From a virus, in IMG/VR virus record IMGVR_UViG_3300037264_001775, positions 1-29,986 of that record: a stretch of 29,986 bases of DNA, one strand, 5' to 3'. The position numbers were made by a program, and so were the translations under genes. Within the stretch, counting starts at the first letter, position 1, and each line of letters begins with the position of its first letter. The notes under the pieces are model-generated. The model was not told where the DNA came from. It saw only the letters and a list, made by a program, of their open reading frames with translations, and did no database searches. Below are positions 1 to 8,661 of the stretch, piece by piece.

Positions 1-31
1 GCCCTTGTTTGTTCACTCGTCGGGAGGCCCG

Positions 32-286
32 ATGACCCACCTCGAGGCGTTGGATCTGGTGTTGGCGGCGGTGGGTGAGCCTGTTGAGGTTGCTGCGGAG
101 GTTCATGCGGCTCGGGGTTTGGCTGCGGTGTTGGATGCTGACCCGTCTTTGGAGTGGGCGTGGCGTGAATATCGGTTCGCGTTGAAGACGCTGCGGGAGG
201 TGTCTGGTGGTGACGTTGATGCGGCCTCTGAACTCTTTGTCCGGTTGGGCGGAACCCACTTACGCGACGTTAAGAACGCCGGGTAG
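32..286 (+). CDS. Small protein upstream of large terminase, possible small terminase subunit
   Basis: Encodes about 84 residues from an ATG preceded by GGGAGG at 22-27. An upstream in-frame start at 5 is possible but has no ribosome site. The product is small, Ala/Val/Leu-rich and predicted helical, with no clear helix-turn-helix that I can point to. Its only functional clue is position: it lies directly before, and overlaps by 80 bases, the large terminase gene, which is where actinophages usually carry the DNA-recognition (small) terminase subunit. It is shorter than typical small terminases, so it could instead be an unrelated leader protein. Confidence 0.5.
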   Translation: MTHLEALDLVLAAVGEPVEVAAEVHAARGLAAVLDADPSLEWAWREYRFALKTLREVSGGDVDAASELFVRLGGTHLRDVKNAG

Positions 287-1613
287 GGAGACGTTCGGTC
301 CGAGGTTGGGGCGGATTGCGGACGAGCTTGGCACTCCGCTGATGGGCTGGCAGCAGTACGTGGCCGATGTCGGCTTGGAGGTTGACCCTGAGTCGGGTCG
401 GCTGGCGTATAAGGAAGTCATCGTTTCGGTGATGCGTCAGAACGGGAAGACGACGCTGGTTCATTCGGCGATGGATGAGCGGTGTCTGATGTGGGGTCGT
501 GAGCAGCGGGTGGCGTATACGGCGCAGACGGGGAAGGACGCCCGGTCGAAGTTCAAAGACGATTTCCTTCCGATCTTGGACCGTTCACCGTTGAAGCAAC
601 TGGTGAAACGGCCTTACTTGTCGGATGGGAACACGGCGCTGCTGTGGAAGAACGGTTCCCGCATTTCGGTGTTGGACAACACCCCTGCGGCGGGTCATGG
701 GAAAACCCTGGATCTGGCGATTATCGACGAGGCTTTCAGCGATCAGGACAATCAGCGGGAGCAGGCGCTGCTGCCGACTATGGCTACCCGTGAGAACGCG
801 CAGATTTGGAACGTGTCGACGGCGGGGACTCAGGCTTCCACCTACCTGCTGCGGAAAGTTGAGATCGGCCGTGCGGCTGTGAACGCGGGCTCGGTTGAGG
901 GTATCGCCTACTTCGAATGGTCGATCCCTGAGGATGAGGATGTTGACGACCCGGATATTCACGAGCTGCGGATGCCGGCTTATGGGGTGACGATCCATTC
1001 GGGTTACATCGCGCATGCGCGTCGGACGATGACAGACGGCGACTTCCGCAGAGCCATCGGCAACCAGTGGACCGAAACCGACGAGCGGGTGATCCCTGCT
1101 GAATGGTGGCGGGCCGTCTGTTCGCATGAGGTTCGGGTGGCGGAGCCGTTGTTTGCGGTGGATGCTCGAGCGGACCATTCGTCGGCGTGCGTGTTGAAGG
1201 CTGACGCTGCGGGGAACGTGGAGCTTGTTGCTGTCCGTGAGGGTGTCGAATGGCTGCGTACTGCGGTGCCTGAGCATGTGCCGAAGGGGATTCGGCTTCT
1301 GGTGGACGCTTACGGCCCGGTCGCGCATATTGCTGATGATTGGGAGCGGCAGTCGTTCAACGTGCAACGTTGTGACGCGCTGACGGTTCGGAAGGCGTGT
1401 GGCCGGTTCTACGACGCCGTGGCGGATAGGAAGATTCAGGTCAGGTCGGATGAACGGTTGGATCAGGCTGTGACGAATGCTGTCAGGAAGCAGACTGCGG
1501 ATACTTGGTCGTGGCATCGTGACCAGCCGGGAGGTGACCTGTTGGTGGCTATGAGCTTGGCTTACGCTACGGCGGTCACTGAGAACGTGGTCACCCCGTT
1601 CGCATGGAGTTGA
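207..1613 (+). CDS. terL: Terminase large subunit
   Basis: This is the packaging motor ATPase and nuclease that pumps DNA into the prohead through the portal and cuts the concatemer. The N-terminal ATPase shows a Walker A-type loop MRQNGKT (residues 76-82), a Walker B with acidic pair AIIDEA (171-176, D174 and E175) and a coupling-type stretch WNVSTAGTQ near 201. The C-terminal RNase H-like nuclease begins with FAVDARADHSSA, with D319 the likely first metal ligand. At 468 residues it is normal for the HK97/actinophage group. The GTG at 207 is chosen because GGGAGG ends 6 bases before it; the ATG at 219 is the alternative. It overlaps the preceding small gene. Confidence 0.93.
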   Translation: MVTLMRPLNSLSGWAEPTYATLRTPGRETFGPRLGRIADELGTPLMGWQQYVADVGLEVDPESGRLAYKEVIVSVMRQNGKTTLVHSAMDERCLMWGREQRVAYTAQTGKDARSKFKDDFLPILDRSPLKQLVKRPYLSDGNTALLWKNGSRISVLDNTPAAGHGKTLDLAIIDEAFSDQDNQREQALLPTMATRENAQIWNVSTAGTQASTYLLRKVEIGRAAVNAGSVEGIAYFEWSIPEDEDVDDPDIHELRMPAYGVTIHSGYIAHARRTMTDGDFRRAIGNQWTETDERVIPAEWWRAVCSHEVRVAEPLFAVDARADHSSACVLKADAAGNVELVAVREGVEWLRTAVPEHVPKGIRLLVDAYGPVAHIADDWERQSFNVQRCDALTVRKACGRFYDAVADRKIQVRSDERLDQAVTNAVRKQTADTWSWHRDQPGGDLLVAMSLAYATAVTENVVTPFAWS

Positions 1614-1759
1614 CGCGTCTCGCCGGGGTCATCACGATTCTCGGCGGGCTCCTCCTGTCTGTTGGTGTCGGGTTTTGGGATTGGCGTGCTGGTGTGAGCG
1701 TTGCGGGATTCCTTCTAATCGTGGCGGGTATCTCGTCGTTGAGGAGTCAGAGTGGTTGA
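1604..1759 (+). CDS. Small two-pass membrane protein between terminase and portal
   Basis: A 51-residue reading frame starts at an ATG inside the end of the terminase gene and stops 8 bases inside the portal gene, so it fills the gap exactly. Two hydrophobic segments are visible, around residues 6-24 (LAGVITILGGLLLSVGVGF) and 31-46, separated by a short Asp/Arg/Trp-containing turn; this is a hairpin membrane protein. No function is recognised. Tiny membrane proteins in the packaging block are known in some actinophages, but their role is not established. The overlap on both sides supports it being real and translationally coupled. Confidence 0.65.
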   Translation: MELTRLAGVITILGGLLLSVGVGFWDWRAGVSVAGFLLIVAGISSLRSQSG

Positions 1760-3053
1760 TGTTCTCGCCGCGTTCCGCCCCAAAACACAAACCCGTTCCC
1801 TCTCATTAGAGGACTATTTCAGCCTTTTCAACGGCGACTACTCATACTCCCCATTCCAATCGTTGACTCCTGGGAAGGAGACGGTTGGGGCAGGGTTCGC
1901 CGGATACGCGTCGGACGCCTATGCCGGGTCAGGCATCGTGTTCGCTCTTGAACTGATCCGGATGCAAGTGTTTTCTGAGGCGCGGATCGTTTACCGGCGT
2001 ATCAACAAGGGCCGCCCGGGCGAACTGTATTCGACTTCCTCGTTGAATATTCTTCGGCGTCCTTCTCCTGGGCAGACGACCGGCTCGTTCCTGGCTCGGG
2101 CTGTCCTCGACGTGGATCTTGCTGGTAACAACTTTTCGGTTCGCACGCCGGGGAAGGTTAAGAGGCTCCGTCCCGACTGGGTGACAATCGTGTTGGGCGG
2201 GGAGCAGGATTCTCCTGAGCAGGAGGTGGTCGGCTACCTGTACCACCCCGGAGGTGACAAGGCGAAAGAACCTGTCTCCTACACGGCGGATGAGGTTGCT
2301 CATTGGGCTCCGATCCCTGACCCTCTCGCCCAGTATCGGGGCATGTCGTGGCTGACTCCGGTGGCTCGTGAGGTTCAGGCGGATAAGCAGGCGACGGCGC
2401 ATAAGCAGAAGTTCTTGGAGAACGGTGCTACGCCGAACATGATCATCAAACATCAGATCAACGACCCCGAAACTTTGAAGAAGTGGGTCGAACTGTTCAA
2501 ACAGTCCCATGAGGGTGTCGCCAACGCCTACAAGACTTTGCATTTGGGCGGCGGAGCGGATGCGACAGTGGTTGGTAAAGACCTCCAACAGCTCGACTTC
2601 AAAGCGGTTCAAGGCGCCGGAGAGACCAGGATCGCTGCTGCTTCGGGGGTGGGCGCGGTGATGGCCCAGTTTTCGGAGGGTATGCAGGGCTCCTCGCTGA
2701 ACGCCGGCAACTATGCGGCCGCCAGGAGAAGGGTCGCAGACGCTGTTTTCCGTCCGTTGTGGCGTTCATTCTGTAACAGTTATGAGCCGATCCTTCCCGT
2801 ACCACGCAATTCGGAGTTGTGGTATGACGACCGGGATATCGCGTTTCTCAGGGAGGATGAGAAGGACGCCGCGGAAATCCAGTTTCTCCGCGCGCAAACT
2901 CACCGGCAACTGTTGGACGCGGGGTACGAGTCTGACTCGGTGGTGAAGGCTATCGAGAACGACGACTTCTCACAGTTGGTCCATTCAGGACTGTTTTCAG
3001 TCCAGCTCCAACCGCCCGGCACGCAAACGCCGGCTCCCGACCCCGCCGTCTAA
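1752..3053 (+). CDS. Portal protein, HK97 type
   Basis: Forms the dodecameric ring at the capsid vertex through which DNA enters and to which the tail connectors bind. The 433 residues fit HK97-type portals. A GTG start at 1752 is preceded by GAGGAG at 1741-1746. Features typical of the family include the N-terminal segment with LNILRRPSPGQTTGSF (about 100-115), DLAGNNF, and the C-terminal helical region with QFLRAQTHRQLLDAGYESDS. The last 20 residues are Pro/Gln-rich and probably disordered. It sits between terminase and protease, the canonical place. Assignment rests on overall pattern and order rather than on a catalytic motif. Confidence 0.88.
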   Translation: MVDVLAAFRPKTQTRSLSLEDYFSLFNGDYSYSPFQSLTPGKETVGAGFAGYASDAYAGSGIVFALELIRMQVFSEARIVYRRINKGRPGELYSTSSLNILRRPSPGQTTGSFLARAVLDVDLAGNNFSVRTPGKVKRLRPDWVTIVLGGEQDSPEQEVVGYLYHPGGDKAKEPVSYTADEVAHWAPIPDPLAQYRGMSWLTPVAREVQADKQATAHKQKFLENGATPNMIIKHQINDPETLKKWVELFKQSHEGVANAYKTLHLGGGADATVVGKDLQQLDFKAVQGAGETRIAAASGVGAVMAQFSEGMQGSSLNAGNYAAARRRVADAVFRPLWRSFCNSYEPILPVPRNSELWYDDRDIAFLREDEKDAAEIQFLRAQTHRQLLDAGYESDSVVKAIENDDFSQLVHSGLFSVQLQPPGTQTPAPDPAV

Positions 3054-3080
3054 CCGGCTCCCCCCACCTCGAGGACTCCC

Positions 3081-3806
3081 ATGACTGAGATTCTTTCCCG
3101 CGCTTTCGACTTCACCGTGGAACGCGCAGAAGCCTCCGACGACGGCCTCACCCTTGAAGGGTACGCCGCCGTTTTCAACACGCCCGCACAGATCGACTCC
3201 GCACGCGAAGGCCGTTTCACCGAAACAATCGCTCCCGGCGCGTTCGCGAAAACGATTCAGGAGCGGATGCCTGTCCTCCAATTCGACCATGGCACCCATC
3301 CGATGATCGGTTCGATCCCTCTCGGAGTTGTCCAGCATTTGCGTGAGGATGACAACGGACTGTTTGTCCGTGCCCGCCTGTCGGATAACTGGCTGGTCGA
3401 ACCTGTACGCGACGCCATTTCTGATGGTGCCGTTTCGGGCATGTCTTTCCGGTTTGCTGTGCCGGAGGGTAAGGATTCGTGGAACCGTGGCCGCACACAG
3501 CGGACTATCCACGAGGCGAAACTGTACGAGCTGGGTCCGGTCGTTTTCCCTGCTTATGAGGCGACGACTGTTGGGGTCCGTTCGGATCTTCTAACACTTT
3601 TGGGTGACGACCGGGTCCGGTCGGAGCTCGCAACCATTCTCGCCTTCGGCGAGATCCCCGCCGATTCAGAAGCCGATTCGTTCACTTCTGATGAGGCGAT
3701 CAACGAGCCGGCGCTGCCACTCGTATCAAAGCTGCCCGCCTACCGCATGCTCGCGGTCAGACGTTTCGAGCAGCTCAACCTCATATTGAAAGAGAGAAAC
3801 GCATGA
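3081..3806 (+). CDS. Prohead maturation protease, HK97/U35 type
   Basis: A serine protease that degrades the scaffold part of the capsid protein during head maturation. Residues 22-57 carry the family start (DGLTLEGYAAVFNTPA, then FTETIAPGAFAKT). The likely catalytic His is H70 in LQFDHGTHP. The catalytic Ser is in GAVSGMSFRF (S119 or S122). The acidic/Leu-rich C-terminal third is a plausible scaffold-like tail. The start ATG has GAGGA at 3071-3075. It overlaps the capsid gene by ATGA, so the two are likely coupled and made in a fixed ratio. Confidence 0.9.
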   Translation: MTEILSRAFDFTVERAEASDDGLTLEGYAAVFNTPAQIDSAREGRFTETIAPGAFAKTIQERMPVLQFDHGTHPMIGSIPLGVVQHLREDDNGLFVRARLSDNWLVEPVRDAISDGAVSGMSFRFAVPEGKDSWNRGRTQRTIHEAKLYELGPVVFPAYEATTVGVRSDLLTLLGDDRVRSELATILAFGEIPADSEADSFTSDEAINEPALPLVSKLPAYRMLAVRRFEQLNLILKERNA

Positions 3807-5251
3807 GCAACAAGCTCATCGAGCGGCTCTCCCAGGTCAAGGACGAGGCCGAAGCATTGAACTTCGAACTGTTGGAGTTGAATGGTGCTGAGGAACTCAC
3901 TGAAGACCAGGAGGCCCGTTTCGCCCTTCTCACCGGCGACGAGTCGCCGATCCCGGCGCTCGTCGCGGAGAAGGAAACTTTGGAGAAGCGGCTAGCCGTA
4001 CTCGAAGCAGCGTCGAACGTTGCGAACACTGAGATCGGCGAGGACCGCGCCTACCACGTACAGGTCATGAAGCAGACCGAAACCGACGTCGACATTCGCA
4101 CCGCTGGCCGGGGCGAGGTCCGTTCGGCTTCGATGAAGCGTCTCGAGGAGGAGGTTCGCGACCAGATCACTCCGGTGTCTGACGCCAACGCTTCCCATCT
4201 TGAGAACCTGTTCGCCAGGTATACGGTGAACGAGGACGGCGAGGTGCTCACTGATGGTGACGCCATCGCACGCCGGTTCCTCGCCACCGAAACGCCGGCG
4301 TACCGGGCTGCCTTCCAGAAGGCTCTCCGCGGCCACGAGTCCACATGGACTGACGAGGAACGTCAGGCTATGACCTACTTCCGTGCCGCAGAACAATCAC
4401 TGACCTCCGCGTCTGGTGGTTACGGAGTTCCGGTTTTCTTGGACCCGTCGATCATTCTGACTTCTGGTGCTGAGGTGGCTCCGCTGCTTTCAGTGTCGAG
4501 GATCGAAACGATCACTTCGAACGTGTGGAAGGGTGTCTCATCGACTGGTGTGACGTTCGCTGTCCATACTGAGGGTGCTGCGATTACTGCTGGTCAGGCC
4601 ACCCTGGCCCAGCCGACGATCACCCCCGAAGTCGGGGCTGCGTTCATCCCGTATTCGGTTGAGATTCAGGGTGACTATCCGGCGTTCGCGTCGGAGATGC
4701 AGTCGCTCATCAACCAGGGCTGGATCGACTATCTCGCCGTTGAGACGGCGACTGGTGCTGCCGGCCTGGTCGGAATCTTCACCGCTATCGACGCGGTCTC
4801 AGCCTCCGAAGTTGCTGTCACCACTGACGGCACCCTGAGTCCGACAGACGCTGTGAAAGTGTTCAAGGCTCTCCCCGAGCGTTACCGCTCACGGGCAGCC
4901 TGGTTCATGAACATCACCTCTGAAATGCAACTCCGAAGCGCAAGCGCCCTGGGCGGCTTGTACACCACCGACTTGACGACTGAGGGCATCGGCCCACTGT
5001 TCGGCAAGCGCGTCCTACTTTCGGACTATGCACCGTCGTTCTCCGGGACAACCGGCGCGGCCAACCTGGCCATTGTCGGCGACTTCCAAAAGTTCGTCAT
5101 CGTGCAACGTGCAGGCATGACCATCGAAAACATCAACCACGTGGTCGATAGCAACGGTGTGCCGAAACTGCAGCGTGGGTTCGTGGCTTGGGGCCGTGCA
5201 GGCTCCGACGCCGTGGACACTAACGCGTTCCGGTTACTCCAGAACACGTAG
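3803..5251 (+). CDS. Major capsid protein, HK97 fold with N-terminal scaffold domain
   Basis: Encodes 482 residues. The first roughly 130 are charged and helical (coiled-coil-like, for example AEKETLEKRLAVLEAASN) and correspond to the delta/scaffold domain that the upstream protease would remove. The rest resembles phage HK97 capsid folds: an N-arm near SLTSASGGYGVPVFLDPSI, then a long E-loop/A-domain region ending with an Asn-rich segment near the C terminus. The gene follows the protease with a 4-base overlap and is followed by a strong hairpin at 5298-5325, as expected for the most highly expressed head gene. It is the natural candidate acceptor if the downstream sugar cassette decorates the capsid. 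Confidence 0.92.
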   Translation: MSNKLIERLSQVKDEAEALNFELLELNGAEELTEDQEARFALLTGDESPIPALVAEKETLEKRLAVLEAASNVANTEIGEDRAYHVQVMKQTETDVDIRTAGRGEVRSASMKRLEEEVRDQITPVSDANASHLENLFARYTVNEDGEVLTDGDAIARRFLATETPAYRAAFQKALRGHESTWTDEERQAMTYFRAAEQSLTSASGGYGVPVFLDPSIILTSGAEVAPLLSVSRIETITSNVWKGVSSTGVTFAVHTEGAAITAGQATLAQPTITPEVGAAFIPYSVEIQGDYPAFASEMQSLINQGWIDYLAVETATGAAGLVGIFTAIDAVSASEVAVTTDGTLSPTDAVKVFKALPERYRSRAAWFMNITSEMQLRSASALGGLYTTDLTTEGIGPLFGKRVLLSDYAPSFSGTTGAANLAIVGDFQKFVIVQRAGMTIENINHVVDSNGVPKLQRGFVAWGRAGSDAVDTNAFRLLQNT

Positions 5252-5297
5252 CCACCTGGGGTTTTAGACAAATCTCTAACAATCTGTGGAGTGTCAT

Positions 5298-5325
5298 GGG
5301 GGTCGCGCGGCTTTCGCGGACCCCC
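5298..5325 (+). terminator. Stem-loop after capsid gene, terminator or attenuator
   Basis: GGGGGTC pairs with GACCCCC across an inner CGCG/CGCG stem and a short GCTTT loop, giving an almost continuous 11-bp GC-rich stem. No U tract follows, so it may be a partial terminator or an mRNA-stabilising 3' structure that separates strong head expression from the accessory genes. Confidence 0.6.
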
Positions 5326-5356
5326 GACCTCCACCCAACCATTGAGGAGGGTTCAC

Positions 5357-5584
5357 ATGAACTCCGTATACGCGCTCGCCTCCTGTTCGATTACGAATGA
5401 TGGGGGTGAAACGTTCCGTTTGTATCGGGGGGAACCGTGGGATGCGGACGATCCGCTGGTCAAATCCCGGCCACAGTTTTTCTCTAAGAAGCCTGTGGTT
5501 GTTCGCACGTCGATGAATCCTGGGTTTGCCGAATATGTGGAGCAGGCGACTGCCGCTCCTGGTGAGAAACGCGCTTTGAAGTGA
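5357..5584 (+). CDS. Small conserved-looking virion-region protein of unknown function
   Basis: Encodes 75 residues from an ATG with a near-perfect GAGGAGG at 5344-5350; a longer reading frame starting at 5291 would run through the hairpin and is unlikely. The sequence has a compact basic-hydrophobic pattern (FRLYRGEPWDADDPLVKSRP, then a Val-rich strand KKPVVVRTS). Small proteins of this kind lie right after the capsid gene in several actinophages and are usually left unnamed. It shares a GTGA overlap with the next gene. I do not recognise a function; a head accessory role is possible from position only. Confidence 0.75.
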   Translation: MNSVYALASCSITNDGGETFRLYRGEPWDADDPLVKSRPQFFSKKPVVVRTSMNPGFAEYVEQATAAPGEKRALK

Positions 5585-6945
5585 AGAAACCTGGCGGGGT
5601 GTTTCTCGGCTATCTACATCCGAACGACCTGTCGGCGTCGTTTCACCGGTCGTTCATGGATCTTGTCTTATACGACAAGATGAACCCGGAGCTGAACCGG
5701 CTCGTCTCGTGGGGCGGGGTCCGTGCTGCGGCTACTGGGCTGCCGGAGGCGCGGAACACGATTGCGAAAGCGATGCTCGAGTCGGATGCTGAATGGCTCC
5801 TGTTTGTGGATGCGGACATGGGGTTTGATGCTTGGGTTCTCGAACAGCTTCTGCTTGTTGCGGATGAGAACGATCTGAAACTTGTTGGTGGACTCGCCTT
5901 CGCTTACCGGGAGATCATGATGGACGGGATGAACGGCTTCCGCTGCCGTCCTCTCCCCACCATCTACGACTATGGGAAAGATCCTGTCTCCGGGGTTGAA
6001 GATTTTCGGGGTCGTGCCCACTATCCGGTCAACCAGCTCGTAAGAGTGGCTGCGACCGGCTGTGCTCTCGTCCTGATTCACCGGGATGTGTTGCAGGCGG
6101 TTCAGGATGAGTATGGGGAGACTTGGTTTCACCGGCTGGCCGGACCGACAGGTTTGCGTGGGGAAGACATCTCCTTCTTTGTGAAGACTGGTGCGCTCGG
6201 GTTCGAAGCGTATGTGCATACGGGGATTCGGACGACCCACCATAAGGACAAGTGGGTTTCCGAAACCGACTTTTGGGAGGAGATGATCGCCCCTCCTGCT
6301 ACGGAACGGGTGGATGTGATTGTCCCCACGGTTAAAGCCCGCCTCCACAACATTCAACCTCTAGCTGAGAGTCTGATTGCCACTACCGGGCTGGCCCGTC
6401 TCCTGTTCGTAGTTGACGACCAGGAGCATGCTGAACAGGTCATGGAGTTTGGGGAGACGACGGTCCGGTCGGGGTCGTTCGCCAGGAAAATCAACCACGC
6501 CTACCCGCTCACCCGGGCACCGTGGGTTCAAGTTGTGGGGGATGACTGCCGGTTCCAACCCGGATGGTTAGACCACCAGCAGCTCACCGCCAAACTGTAC
6601 AAAGCCAAAGTGGTCGGGTCGAACGATCTGGCGAACCCTCGGGTTCTCCGCGGGGAACACGCCACCCATTGGATGGTTTCGCGGGAGTACATAGACGAGG
6701 TTGGCGCATCGTGGGACGGGCCCGGAGTGTTCGCCCATGAAGGCTATAGGCATTGGTTCGTAGACGACGAAATCGTGTTAGCTGCGAAACAGCGTGGAGT
6801 GTTCCAGTCCGCTCTCGGAGCCAGGATTGAACATCTTCATCCGATAACCGGTCGGGTCGAAACCGACAAGGTTTACGAGCGGAACGACAAGTACGCGCAG
6901 CAGGATCACGACCTGTTCCAAAAACGGGTAAAGGCGAACTCGTGA
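5581..6945 (+). CDS. Two-domain GT-A glycosyltransferase
   Basis: A 454-residue protein with two tandem GT-A-like domains. Domain one has the metal/nucleotide-sugar DxD motif in LLFVDADMGFD (D77 and D79) preceded by LPEARNTIAKAML, and ends with a His-rich segment TTHHKDKW near 218-225 that fits a C-terminal metal ligand. Domain two begins around 244 with VDVIVPTVKAR and carries VVGDDCRF (318-325). Together these suggest transfer of one or two sugars from nucleotide donors. It starts at a GTG overlapping the previous stop and ends in a GTGA overlap with the next gene. Domain one looks like phage virion-associated glycosyltransferases; the acceptor is not visible from sequence. Confidence 0.8.
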   Translation: MKKPGGVFLGYLHPNDLSASFHRSFMDLVLYDKMNPELNRLVSWGGVRAAATGLPEARNTIAKAMLESDAEWLLFVDADMGFDAWVLEQLLLVADENDLKLVGGLAFAYREIMMDGMNGFRCRPLPTIYDYGKDPVSGVEDFRGRAHYPVNQLVRVAATGCALVLIHRDVLQAVQDEYGETWFHRLAGPTGLRGEDISFFVKTGALGFEAYVHTGIRTTHHKDKWVSETDFWEEMIAPPATERVDVIVPTVKARLHNIQPLAESLIATTGLARLLFVVDDQEHAEQVMEFGETTVRSGSFARKINHAYPLTRAPWVQVVGDDCRFQPGWLDHQQLTAKLYKAKVVGSNDLANPRVLRGEHATHWMVSREYIDEVGASWDGPGVFAHEGYRHWFVDDEIVLAAKQRGVFQSALGARIEHLHPITGRVETDKVYERNDKYAQQDHDLFQKRVKANS

Positions 6946-7487
6946 GCCTCACCGTCATCGTCTGCACGATTCCTGAAAGACGTTCACTCCTCTCCCGGTG
7001 TCTTTGGTATTTGGAGCATCAGACCGTGACAGACTTCGAAGTCATCGTCGCTCACGGTCCGCAAGGGAAAGGGACCAAGCTCGCTCGGGCTTTCCCCCTG
7101 GTGGAAACGTCGCATGTCATGGTTGTTGACGACGACGACTGGATCTCCCCACTCCTAGTCGAATCTGTTCTCCCGTTCAGAGAGGATTGGGTCGGATACG
7201 ACGCTGTCCAATTCACAGACGGACGGTTCGACCGGAAGCTCACACTGAATCCTGGTTCCCACATTTGTCCAACACGCATCGGTCTGGCGCTCGAAGCCCC
7301 GTTCGGTGACGAATATTCCGCTGCCTACGACTACACCGATTTTGTTGCTTCTAAAGCCGAATCGACCTCGTACATTGTCGAACCGTTCTACTTCTACGAC
7401 AAGTGGAATGCTCCCGGTGGTGAATGGTCCCCTCCTCGGAATGTTGGGATGTGGCCGCACGATAAGAGCCTGTGGCGGTGGGCGTGA
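6942..7487 (+). CDS. Short GT-A family glycosyltransferase, copy 1
   Basis: A 181-residue GT2-like minimal domain: N-terminal strand SLTVIVCTIPERRSLLSRCL, then VVDDDDWISP with an acidic cluster at 63-66 acting as the DxD. The C terminus contains FYFYDKW and RNVGMWPHDKS. The gene at 8095 shares the start (TIPERRSLLSR), the DDDDW motif and the same tail (YFYDY, SVGMWPYDKS), so the two are paralogues, although they differ in the middle, which suggests different acceptors or donors. It is shorter than free-standing GT2 enzymes (usually 250-350). GTGA overlaps join it to both neighbours. Confidence 0.8.
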   Translation: MSLTVIVCTIPERRSLLSRCLWYLEHQTVTDFEVIVAHGPQGKGTKLARAFPLVETSHVMVVDDDDWISPLLVESVLPFREDWVGYDAVQFTDGRFDRKLTLNPGSHICPTRIGLALEAPFGDEYSAAYDYTDFVASKAESTSYIVEPFYFYDKWNAPGGEWSPPRNVGMWPHDKSLWRWA

Positions 7488-8098
7488 GCGCGTGGACGTC
7501 CGAACTGAAACTGGCCGCCTACCAGGCGTGGTTCAACTCGGGGGTTGAGGCCCGCACCCGGTGGAAGGGTGTCCAAATCCTCAAGTTTCCTAGCGACCTG
7601 TTCGTCGCGCAGGAGATCATTTGGGAAACGAAACCCGACGTGATCATCGAAACGGGAACGTTCCACGGCGGGTCAGCCTGCTTCTACGGCGACTTGGGAG
7701 TCGAAGTCCATTCTGTTGACCTGGCTCCGCCGAAGCCGCCGCCTCCACATCCGAACGTCACCTACCACCGTGGCTATTCGACGTCGCCGTCGAACGTCTA
7801 CTTCATCGGTGAAGCCGTTCGGGATAAGCGGGTCATGGTCATCTTGGATTCGGACCATCATAAGGCGAACGTTCTAGCTGAACTTGAGGCTTACGGGCCG
7901 ATGGTCAGCTCGGGCTGCTACCTCATCTGTGAGGACACGAACCTGGGCCGGTCGATCTGGTTGGAAGAGTTCGGCGGTGACGGACCCGGCGACGCCCTGG
8001 ACGAATGGTTACCCGACCATCCCGAGTTTCAAGTCGATCTGAGCCGTGAGAAGCATGGGGTGACAATGCACCCCGGCGGGTTCCTCCTCCGCCAATGA
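7484..8098 (+). CDS. CmcI/rhamnosyl O-methyltransferase-like enzyme
   Basis: A 204-residue protein resembling the CmcI family (cephalosporin hydroxylase / rhamnosyl O-methyltransferase), a Rossmann-fold SAM-dependent group. The SAM loop is ETGTFHGGS (56-64), the second strand EVHSVDL (74-80), and the family metal-binding-like stretch is VILDSDHHKANVLAELEAYG (119-138), followed by CYLICEDTN (145-153). In sugar loci these enzymes methylate sugar hydroxyls. The start is taken as the GTG at 7484, giving the same GTGA overlap as its neighbours; GTG at 7472 or 7478 are alternatives. It lies between two paralogous glycosyltransferases, which supports methylation of a glycan. Confidence 0.8.
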   Translation: MSAWTSELKLAAYQAWFNSGVEARTRWKGVQILKFPSDLFVAQEIIWETKPDVIIETGTFHGGSACFYGDLGVEVHSVDLAPPKPPPPHPNVTYHRGYSTSPSNVYFIGEAVRDKRVMVILDSDHHKANVLAELEAYGPMVSSGCYLICEDTNLGRSIWLEEFGGDGPGDALDEWLPDHPEFQVDLSREKHGVTMHPGGFLLRQ

Positions 8099-8661
8099 TG
8101 CTCTCCATATGTATCGCCACGATCCCTGAACGGCGGTCGCTCCTATCGCGGATGCTCCACTCCCTCGCCCAGCCCGGGATAAACGAAACCTTTGAGATTC
8201 TGTGTCATCAGGGGACACGACCGCACGGCGAGAAAATCAACCGGATGGTCAGTCTGGCGGAAGGCTCCCACGTCACCTTCCTCGATGATGACGACTGGGT
8301 CGCCTCCGACTACGTCGCCTCCCTGACCCCACATGGGGAAGATTTCGTCGGCTATGACACGGTGTGTCTGGTTGAGGGAAGATACGACCAGACGGTCACC
8401 CACGACGCCCAATACGAAGGGTGGAACGGGACCAGACGGGGTGTGTCGCAGAAGTGTCCGATTCTCCGCGAGCTCGCCTTAGAAATCCCGTATCCGGACG
8501 ACTACTACCAGGACGGCAAATGGTCCGCCTCCGTCCAGCTCGGGGTTAGAACTCACGCTTACGTCCCGAAGAACCTGTATTTCTACGACTACCGGAACCA
8601 GGACCGTCACCGGTCTGTCGGAATGTGGCCTTACGACAAGTCGGAGATCCGATGGCTGTAA
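8095..8661 (+). CDS. Short GT-A family glycosyltransferase, copy 2
   Basis: A 188-residue paralogue of the 6942 gene: MLSICIATIPERRSLLSRML at the start, FLDDDDWVAS with acidic residues 64-67, and a matching tail with LYFYDYRN and SVGMWPYDKSEIRWL. The region between differs and contains a Tyr/Asp-rich patch (IPYPDDYYQDGKW). A minimal GT-A domain of this size would transfer one sugar. It starts by ATGA overlap with the methyltransferase-like gene and ends inside the epimerase gene. The gene order GT, methyltransferase, GT suggests duplication with the methyltransferase captured between the copies. Confidence 0.78.
   Translation: MMLSICIATIPERRSLLSRMLHSLAQPGINETFEILCHQGTRPHGEKINRMVSLAEGSHVTFLDDDDWVASDYVASLTPHGEDFVGYDTVCLVEGRYDQTVTHDAQYEGWNGTRRGVSQKCPILRELALEIPYPDDYYQDGKWSASVQLGVRTHAYVPKNLYFYDYRNQDRHRSVGMWPYDKSEIRWL

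Noticed and set aside
585-1517. 310-residue minus-strand reading frame inside terminase
   Set aside because: It lies opposite a terminase with intact motifs, has Arg/Pro/His-rich shadow composition and no ribosome site.
5291-5356. Upstream GTG start for the gene at 5357
   Set aside because: It would be translated through a stable hairpin, while ATG at 5357 has a strong GAGGAGG.
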